Source: Christensenella sp. UBA3944
GTDB taxonomy: Bacteria > Bacillota > Clostridia > Christensenellales > DTU072
Length of the DNA stretch: 14,779 nucleotides
Direction of reading: 5' to 3'
Assembly: GCA_002385605.1 (NCBI GenBank)
Contig: DGDU01000004.1
Coordinates: 31,537-46,315, forward strand
Position numbers and translations under genes: made by a program. Position 1 is the first letter of the stretch. Each line of letters starts with the position of its first letter. Positions 13,912 through 14,779 of the stretch are shown piece by piece. Below the pieces are notes generated by a model. That model was not told the DNA's origin and did no database searches. It was given only the letters and a program-made list of their open reading frames with translations.

Positions 13912-14779
13912 CTACTATCTCTCCTTTAAGCGCGGATGCCTTTGCCTTTGTTACTTTTACATTTACAAATTGCCCTACCATATCGGCGGGCCCGTCGAAG
14001 GTCACAAGCCTTCCGCTCTCCGTCCTGCCGCAAAGCTGATTTTGCCTGGGGCTGTCCTCAACAAGAATTTCGTATGTTCCGCCTATATATTCCTCGCTAA
14101 GCTCCTTGGTTATTTGGTTTTGCAGGGCTATAAGGCGGGTAATGCGGTCTTTTTTTACGGCGTACGGAAGCTGCTCCATTCTGGCGGCCGCCGTGCCCTT
14201 CCTCGGCGAATATATAAATGTAAAGGCGTTTGAAAACCTCACCCTGCGCACAAGGTCAAGGGTGTCCTCGAAGTCATCCTCTGTTTCGCCGGGGAAGCCC
14301 ACCATTATATCGGTTGTAATGCCGCAGCCGGGCATTCTGGAGCGGATTTTATCTATAATTTCAAGATATCTCTCGCGGGTGTATTTTCTGTTCATCGCGG
14401 CAAGCACATTGTTGCTACCCGCTTGCACGGGAAGATGGATATTATCGCAGAAATTTGGCGTTGAGGCGATGATATCTATAATCTCATCTGAAAAATCCTT
14501 GGGATGTGATGTCATAAAGCGAAGGCGGAATTTGCCCTCAAACTTAGCTATATCCCTTAAAAGCGAAGCAAAATTGTACCCGTCCGCCCTGTCGTTTCCG
14601 TAGCTGTTTACATTCTGCCCGAGCAAAGTAATCTCTTTATATCCTTCGTCTAAAAGGCTTTTTATCTCGGACAGAATTGCCAGGGGCTCGCGGCTTCTCT
14701 CACGCCCTCTGACATACGGAACGATGCAATACGAGCAGAAATTGTCGCAGCCGTACATAATATTAACCCTGTCTCTTAT
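13901..14779 (-). CDS. miaB: tRNA-2-methylthio-N6-dimethylallyladenosine synthase, N-terminus missing
   Basis: MiaB is a radical-SAM methylthiotransferase that turns i6A37 (made by MiaA) into ms2i6A37. The native frame begins at the right edge with VNIMYGCDNFCSYC; the three cysteines of C-x3-C-x2-C hold the radical-SAM [4Fe-4S] cluster. VPYVRGRERSR, LLGQNVNSYG and MVGFPGETEDDF are characteristic motifs. A TRAM domain forms the last 65 or so residues (from about EEYIGGTYEILVED). About 150 residues with the UPF0004 domain, which binds the second cluster, are lost. The methionine at 14758 is internal and is not the start. Bases 14769-14779 are adapter: the family normally has W before VNIMYGC, and the codon there is AGG, with its first two bases from the adapter. 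The gene heads the visible operon. Confidence 0.96.
   Translation of the reverse strand: MRDRVNIMYGCDNFCSYCIVPYVRGRERSREPLAILSEIKSLLDEGYKEITLLGQNVNSYGNDRADGYNFASLLRDIAKFEGKFRLRFMTSHPKDFSDEIIDIIASTPNFCDNIHLPVQAGSNNVLAAMNRKYTRERYLEIIDKIRSRMPGCGITTDIMVGFPGETEDDFEDTLDLVRRVRFSNAFTFIYSPRKGTAAARMEQLPYAVKKDRITRLIALQNQITKELSEEYIGGTYEILVEDSPRQNQLCGRTESGRLVTFDGPADMVGQFVNVKVTKAKASALKGEIVDDR
14769..14779 (+). other. Nextera/Tn5 mosaic-end adapter remnant at right edge
   Basis: The last eleven bases, CTGTCTCTTAT, equal the start of the reverse complement of the 19-bp Tn5 mosaic end. With the matching remnant at 1-10 in opposite orientation, this marks both ends of the contig as untrimmed tagmentation junctions. 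The miaB frame departs from its family exactly at this border, which supports an artificial origin. Confidence 0.94.

Noticed and set aside
14756..14758. Methionine at 14758 as the start of miaB
   Set aside because: It lies within the radical-SAM signature (VNIMYGCDNFC), and the frame stays open to the edge. The real start is beyond the contig.
1..14779. CRISPR array, toxin-antitoxin pair, biosynthetic cluster or new defence system
   Set aside because: No spaced direct repeats, no paired small genes and no nuclease, helicase or effector genes are seen beyond core repair proteins.

Overview
The window reads as one low-to-mid GC stretch of a Bacillota chromosome, most likely an uncultured Clostridia-type bacterium. 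The reasons are the gene order miaB-mutS-mutL-miaA followed by a YnbB-type PLP enzyme, an endonuclease-type MutL without MutH, a Gram-positive style LexA, a XerS-like recombinase, AGGAGG-type ribosome sites and TTGACA/TATAAT promoters. The genus cannot be read from the sequence. Both extreme ends carry part of the Nextera/Tn5 mosaic-end adapter (TAAGAGACAG at 1-10, CTGTCTCTTAT at 14769-14779). The window is therefore probably a whole assembled contig with untrimmed adapter, and the genes at both ends are cut artificially.

Layout from left to right. Positions 1-1910 (minus) hold a class A penicillin-binding protein that lacks its C-terminus. A tRNA-Trp gene (2027-2101, minus) follows, with its own terminator and a near-consensus promoter. 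That promoter overlaps the start region of the divergent proC-rnhA pair (2175-3427, plus), which makes proline and RNase HI. A bidirectional terminator (3428-3455) separates rnhA from the convergent lexA-padR unit (5479 to 3468, minus). There LexA, with a palindrome over its predicted transcription start, is co-transcribed with a membrane-anchored PadR-type regulator of unusual architecture. Upstream lies a 358-residue XerS-like tyrosine recombinase (5637-6713, minus) with a consensus promoter.

A 415-bp gene-free stretch follows (6774-7188). It holds a 17-bp palindrome and a perfect 14-bp inverted repeat around a 6-bp centre, with the geometry of a dif site. The rest (7189-14779, minus) is one tightly packed operon: miaB, mutS, mutL, miaA and a methionine gamma-lyase-like gene. 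Junctions overlap by 11, 4 and 4 nt or are 8 nt apart, so translational coupling is likely. It joins mismatch repair (MutS, MutL) with both enzymes of the ms2i6A37 tRNA modification (MiaA, then MiaB). The tRNAs modified at A37 in this way read UNN codons, and the tRNA-Trp in this window has the A-rich anticodon loop expected of a substrate.

Most of the window is ordinary core genome. The parts worth a second look are the XerS-like gene with its candidate dif-like site, the lexA operator-like palindrome, and the membrane PadR protein tied to lexA.
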